Positions 60,446-64,000 of a DNA stretch of 64,000 nucleotides are shown here, piece by piece. The notes beneath the pieces are model-generated. The model was not told the origin of the DNA, did not search any database, and saw only the letters and a program-made list of their open reading frames with translations. This stretch comes from CAYNRE01 sp964399535 (lineage in GTDB: Bacteria; Planctomycetota; Planctomycetia; Pirellulales; CAYNRE01): contig CAYNRE010000076.1 of the NCBI GenBank assembly GCA_964399535.1, positions 227,648 through 291,647 of the forward strand, read 5' to 3'. Within the stretch, counting starts at the first letter, position 1. Each line of letters starts with the position of its first letter. Both the position numbers and the translations under genes were made by a program.

Positions 60446-61129
60446 TCAGTTCTCGCTGAATTCGGGAGGAAACTTGGGGTGGCGGGGAAGCTGAGCCATC
60501 CGCTCCAGCAACCGCTTTGCCCGGCGATCGACATCGACCTCGACCAATAGGTCTTGCTTGAACCGCAGCCCCAGATCGAGCGAGAACGCCACCACGTCGG
60601 TCAGCGCTCCGAGCGGCAACCCCGCGCCCAGGGCCTTGGCCAGCGGTTCGTACACATGGGGAAGCGGGGCCAGCGTTTCGCGAAATCGGGTCAAGAGCGT
60701 CTCGGCCAGCGTCGCCCGCTCGCTCGCCCCGTCGGGCGAGAGCCGGTCGAGGGCCAGTTCGGCCTCGAATTCGCGGAAAGGGGCCAACGGTTCCAGCTCG
60801 CGCACGAGCCGGACCCGGGCCAATCCCTCGAGTAACAAATTGTAGCGCCCGTCGGGAAGCCGCTGGTGGGTGGTAACCCGCCCCAGACAGGCCGTGGGTT
60901 CCAGCGCGGGCCTCCCCTCGTAGTTGGCCTCCCAACCGGGGGCCAGCAAGGCCAGGGTAATGCGGCCGTCGTCGGCCAAGGCCGCCCGCATCAGCTCGCG
61001 ATAGCGCGGCTCGAAGATGTGCAGCGGCAACAGGGCATGGGGAAAAAGCACCACGTTGGGCAGCGGAAACACGCGGACCCGCCCCGTAAACGACGAGGGA
61101 TCGAATTCCGCCGGGTTCACGCTGGCCAT
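60446..61129 (-). CDS. LON peptidase substrate-binding-domain protein
   Basis: 227 residues from the ATG at 61129. The domain is clear: VFPLPNVVLFPHALLPLHIFEPRYREL, AYCLGRV-like ACLGRVTTHQRLPDGRYNLLLEGLARV and a helical C-terminus. It is the N-terminal Lon domain without ATPase or protease parts. Such proteins are common, and roles in ubiquitin-like or substrate recognition are not established. It lies 16 bases upstream of folE on the same strand, likely one operon. Confidence 0.9.
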   Translation of the reverse strand: MASVNPAEFDPSSFTGRVRVFPLPNVVLFPHALLPLHIFEPRYRELMRAALADDGRITLALLAPGWEANYEGRPALEPTACLGRVTTHQRLPDGRYNLLLEGLARVRLVRELEPLAPFREFEAELALDRLSPDGASERATLAETLLTRFRETLAPLPHVYEPLAKALGAGLPLGALTDVVAFSLDLGLRFKQDLLVEVDVDRRAKRLLERMAQLPRHPKFPPEFSEN

Positions 61130-61318
61130 GCCTGTGTTTCCTCGCGGTCGGTGCGGCAGGGGGCAAATGGGGTTCTTGGTGGCCCTTGGGGGCCGAGCCC
61201 AAGTCACTTCGGTCGCGCCGGCCCGTTTGGCTGCCGTCATCCCCCGGGTGCTGCAGCCCGATGCCGCCGGGCAACGTGGTTCACGAACGTAGGCCAATTG
61301 GCCGCGGCGATCAACCGG

Positions 61319-61732
61319 CTAGGCATCCGGTTCGTCGCCGGGCGGGGGCGGATCGAGGTGAATCTCGGGAATCTGATCGGGCACGATTTCAATCTGCGGG
61401 TATTCCTCGGTGCTGGCCATTACCTCGGCAAAGCAAGCATCCAGTTGACCTAGGAACGCGTCCAAATCGAGCCCCAGGTGCTTCGGCCGGTAGCTGTCTA
61501 GGTAACCGCGGCAGCTCACGTTCAGCTTGCGGGCACCGCGAATATTGCCGTTGCCGAAATGGTGCAAGGCCACGGCCGCCTGAATCAACCCTTGGTAGAA
61601 CTTCCGGCTCGGTCCGAAGTGCTCCTGCCAGATCTCTTCCCAGACCTCGTGGGCCTCGAAGAAATCGCACACATTGAAGTGGCGAATTCCCGCCAGGTAG
61701 AGCGGTTCGTACTCGGTTTCGGCGTCGGTCAT
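61319..61732 (-). CDS. DUF309 family protein
   Basis: 137 residues from the ATG at 61732. The hallmark pattern is present: FNVCDFFEAHEVWEEIW and FYQGLIQAAVALHHFGNGNIRGA, helices that form the DUF309 fold. The His and Glu residues are thought to be ligands or active residues. The C-terminus is acidic and Pro-rich (PPPPGDEPDA). Function unknown. It lies close to the degraded locus on its 5' side. Confidence 0.88.
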   Translation of the reverse strand: MTDAETEYEPLYLAGIRHFNVCDFFEAHEVWEEIWQEHFGPSRKFYQGLIQAAVALHHFGNGNIRGARKLNVSCRGYLDSYRPKHLGLDLDAFLGQLDACFAEVMASTEEYPQIEIVPDQIPEIHLDPPPPGDEPDA

Positions 61733-61843
61733 GGGTAGTACCAGCGGCGATTGCGGGGGGCCGGTGGCCCAGGGCCACGCGCCCCCGCCGACCCCGTTGC
61801 ACAGCCCAATGGGCCCCCGGCAATCCAATCCGCCCCGGGGGGA

Positions 61844-62457
61844 TTATAGGCCGGTGGACCAGGAGCGACCAACCTGGGTTGGGGGGGCCAGGCCCTGGCG
61901 ATGCTCGCTGTCGCGGGCGTGTTTGCGCTGGCGGCCGCCACCGTGCTGCCGCCCGAGACGCCGTTGATGGTGACCGTTTCGGTCAGCTTGTCCGCCGTCG
62001 TAGTGGCCGGTGCGGCCCGAGGTCGATTTCTTTTCGCTCGTGCTATCCAGCGGCGGCGGGGGCGGAATGTACTCGTGGCTCGGGCCGTAGTTGAAACCTT
62101 CCACGCCGACCCAATCGCTCCGCGTGCGGTGGTCGCGGAACGTCTCTTCGGTCGTCTCGCTGTAGTTGCCCGACTTCACTCCCTCGTCGTCGTACGTGCC
62201 CGATTCGGTGTAGGTCGTCCGGTCGGACTCGGTCCGGGTATACGTCTCGACCATCGGCAGGTAGATGCTGGTCGAGCTGCGAAGCCCCTTCAGGTTTAGC
62301 CCGTTGCCATAGGTGTTGAAGTGCTTTAGCCCCCAAATGTCGAAGGTCAGCACCTCTTGGAACTCAGTCGAACTCGTGGCCGTGTGGGGGCTGCTGCCGC
62401 CGGTGATGCCCTGGGGATTTTCTTCGGTCGGCAGGCCGAGCTTCACGTCGAACGACC
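61844..62457 (-). pseudogene. 5'-truncated and frameshifted fragment of a large exported/Rhs-like protein
   Basis: The frame is open from 62446 but runs into a stop just upstream (62458-62475 repeat), so the 5' end is missing. It reads SFDVKLGLPTEENPQG, VLTFDIWGLKHFNTYGNG and PSHEYIPPPPPLDSTSEKKSTS. Near 62020 the protein-like reading passes to another frame (TTTADKLTETVTINGVSGG), so a frameshift is likely. The character resembles the disordered, linker-rich parts of large planctomycete exported proteins. No domain can be named. Confidence 0.5.
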
Positions 62458-62660
62458 GTCAGGCTAAAGCCTGACCTACGGGACTTCGAAACTGGACCTG
62501 TCCCCGTTTATTCTGCCCGTCGTTTATTCTGCCCGTTTATTCTGCGAGGTTTTCTCGAAAGTAGTGGCGGAACTACGAAACTGGACCTGTCCCCGTTTAT
62601 CCCTGCCCCCGTTTATCCCTGCCGTTTATCCCTGTTTATCCCTGCACCCCGTTTATCCCT
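62458..62660. repeat. REP-like cluster: 18-bp palindrome plus tandem CCCCGTTTAT words
   Basis: Starts with GTCAGGCT-AA-AGCCTGAC (62458-62475), then two GAAACTGGACCTGTCCCCG copies (from about 62488 and 62577) and many CGTTTAT(C/T)C units up to 62660. The unit on the reverse strand reads CAGGGATAAACGGGG. Its last copy includes the TAA stop of the putative immunity gene. The words are of the kind associated with REP/RAYT repeats, but no transposase is nearby. Confidence 0.65.
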
Positions 62661-63102
62661 GCAGGACTTCATCTCCGTATTCGCCCTGAGACACGACAAC
62701 AATAGCGTCTTCATCTGGGTAACGCGTAAGGTACTGATGACCAGAGCTCACCCGGGTCGCCAAGGGCTCGATCAGTTCTGCTAGATAATCCCATCCTTCG
62801 GTTGAACGCATCCATTGAAAAACGGGCGTGGTGGTATTCACGACGCGACGAACGCCCTGTTGGAATCCTCGATTTGTGGAGTCGCTCGAACCTGTTGATA
62901 GCAAGGTAAGCGCTGTTCCGCCAAAAGCCGCTACAAACGACTTTTCGTGCAGTGCCACAGTTTGCCCCGGAGAAAGGCTCATTTCTTTGAACAACTGCCT
63001 AAGAGCAGCGAAATCCGCACCTGCAGGGCCGAAAATCATCAACCTCGGCCCGTCCGACGCATCATAGTACGCCAGTCGTAACTTTGAACCCAATTGTTCC
63101 AT
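62653..63102 (-). CDS. putative immunity protein of the upstream toxin-like gene
   Basis: 149 residues from the ATG at 63102, nine bases after the TGA of the upstream gene, with AGGA in between. No signal peptide or membrane helix. The C-terminal block YLTRYPDEDAIVVVSQGEYGDE looks conserved; the family is not recognised. The last residues (LQG) and stop come from a repeat unit, so the C-terminus may be altered. Function as immunity protein is inferred only from the small size, spacing and position after a large toxin-like C-terminus. Confidence 0.6.
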   Translation of the reverse strand: MEQLGSKLRLAYYDASDGPRLMIFGPAGADFAALRQLFKEMSLSPGQTVALHEKSFVAAFGGTALTLLSTGSSDSTNRGFQQGVRRVVNTTTPVFQWMRSTEGWDYLAELIEPLATRVSSGHQYLTRYPDEDAIVVVSQGEYGDEVLQG

Positions 63103-63111
63103 GTGTATTCC

Positions 63112-64000
63112 TCAGCTTCCCGGTGCCTTGTAGGGAATGTTCTGCCACGGTGAATTCCAACTCGACCACGGGTTGTGGTCCCAGTGGCCTTTTGGGTGCC
63201 AGCTATCGGGAGCGTGCCAACGCCACTCGCCGCCGTTCGGATCCCACCACCTCCAGGCACCGGCAGCTTCGCCGGATGGAGGTTCCAGAGTCCACTTGTG
63301 ATTCCAGCCGGGCGGTTTGAGGGACGCTTGTCGGGCAGCTTGGCTCTCGGCAATGTTTCCGAGAACGCGGTCCCGAACCGCATTACTACTTGCCGTATTC
63401 CGAACAGCTCCGGAGAGCACTGCGCGGGCTTCGGCCCGAACAGTCGCGACCCGCACAACGGCAAGCGCCCCATAGCCCAATTCGCCGGTGGCTGTGACAA
63501 TGCTTGCTAGGTCGGTGGCAGCCGCAGCCCCCTCCATCATATCCGAAACGTCCGCAGCAGCTTCCTGCAGGCCGCGCGCTCGTGCCTGCCCCAGATCTTG
63601 GGTTGAAATGTCCGGATTATCGTGGCCCAGGTGATTGAAGATACTTTCCTGCCGGTCGCCCGAGCGCCGAAGTGCGTCGTCGAATTGGTCAAATGCACTG
63701 ATCCCTTCCCCAATCTGCGTGCCTATCGATTTCAAACCCGCGTGCACCCAACCGATCCATGACACCGGATTGATCCAATCAGTCCAGCTATCGTTATACC
63801 ACTGGGTGTCTGTGGCGCTCGGTTCATCGACAGTTTCGGCACCCGGCCCTAGGGTCTGAAACACCCCGCTGCCGCCCAGCGCAATTGGCTTCGCTTGGGG
63901 CTGGCCGGCGTTGGGCACTGGGTCGTAGGTGATTTGCTCGATCAGCTTGTCGGCCTGGAAGTGGCCGTCGTAGATCGTGCTGCGCGAGTCAAACGTCGAC
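63112..64000 (-). CDS. C-terminal part of a large polymorphic-toxin-like protein (5' end outside window)
   Basis: The reverse frame is open from the window edge to TGA at 63112-63114, giving about 295 residues. It begins STFDSRSTIYDGHFQADKL and continues with linker-like Gly/Ala text, a DMMEGAAAATDLASIV helix region and a C-terminal tip rich in Trp and His (AWRWWDPNGGEWRWH, SWHPKGHWDHNPW, SPWQNIPY). Charge-neutral tip domains of this kind end polymorphic toxins, and the short gene behind it fits an immunity partner. The nuclease or other activity is not identified, and no Rhs/YD repeat is visible in the part seen. Confidence 0.6.
   Translation of the reverse strand, partial: STFDSRSTIYDGHFQADKLIEQITYDPVPNAGQPQAKPIALGGSGVFQTLGPGAETVDEPSATDTQWYNDSWTDWINPVSWIGWVHAGLKSIGTQIGEGISAFDQFDDALRRSGDRQESIFNHLGHDNPDISTQDLGQARARGLQEAAADVSDMMEGAAAATDLASIVTATGELGYGALAVVRVATVRAEARAVLSGAVRNTASSNAVRDRVLGNIAESQAARQASLKPPGWNHKWTLEPPSGEAAGAWRWWDPNGGEWRWHAPDSWHPKGHWDHNPWSSWNSPWQNIPYKAPGS

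Noticed and set aside
62458..62660. CRISPR array
   Set aside because: The units are short tandem words of unequal spacing with no spacer of constant length.

Overview
The window looks like chromosome of a high-GC planctomycete, most likely a Pirellulales-type member. The grounds are the gene content: paired DUF1080 and DUF1501 proteins, two PEP-CTERM proteins, a cytoplasmic Ser/Thr kinase with a C-terminal membrane anchor, a C-terminally rich alpha/beta hydrolase-fold peptidase, a DUF309 protein, a standalone LON-substrate-binding protein and many signal-peptide hypotheticals. Assignment below phylum is inference. I see no rRNA, tRNA, CRISPR array or intact transposase.

Layout. 1-6.4 kb: the tail of a hydrolase, a large secreted protein of unknown role, an HD phosphohydrolase, purB and a Fur-family regulator. 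6.6-10.6 kb: a tightly overlapping reverse-strand envelope-glycan operon (DUF4416, WecA/MraY-like transferase, O-antigen-ligase/TPR protein). 11-21 kb: an RDD protein, an FtsX-type permease coupled to a fused HyuA-HyuB oxoprolinase/hydantoinase, a LysM-L,D-transpeptidase and pyrE. 21-27.9 kb: a radical SAM protein, a MagIII-like DNA glycosylase, a CPBP membrane protease-like protein, DUF2617, an alpha/beta hydrolase, DUF1080 and DUF1501.

28.0-30.5 kb is a small accessory island. It is bounded by a 68-bp perfect direct repeat of the 3' end of the fadJ-like gene, and it holds a PEP-CTERM gene with an unnatural C-terminal run-on, remnants of other genes and a 160-bp inverted-repeat element. 30.5-34.6 kb: the fadJ-like gene and a PadR regulator with twin palindromic operators that drives a membrane protein. 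34.6-35.8 kb: a GxxExxY gene embedded in a ~91-104-bp repeat array. 35.8-46.9 kb: gamma-glutamyltransferase, a DUF2064 transferase with a glutaredoxin-like protein, a Ser/Thr kinase, a HELGH protein, a HEAT/TPR protein, an ArnT-like glycosyltransferase and a TlpA-like lipoprotein. 48.0-53.1 kb: the principal sigma factor with a clear terminator, then an alternative-sigma / membrane-partner / PDZ operon with its own terminator.

53-61.8 kb: a PQQ-type propeller, a secreted PETase-like hydrolase fused to NHL repeats and a PEP-CTERM anchor, nucleoside hydrolase, trpD, an acyltransferase, folE (whose stop codon lies inside a second copy of the 160-bp element), a LON-domain protein and DUF309. 61.8-64 kb is a degraded polymorphic-toxin-like locus: a broken fragment, a REP-like repeat cluster, a putative immunity gene and the C-terminal part of a large toxin-like protein that runs off the window.

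Most of the window is housekeeping or typical planctomycete content. The least ordinary parts are the PETase-like PEP-CTERM protein, the 28-30.5 kb island, the repeat families that end up inside coding sequences, the GxxExxY repeat array and the toxin-immunity end.
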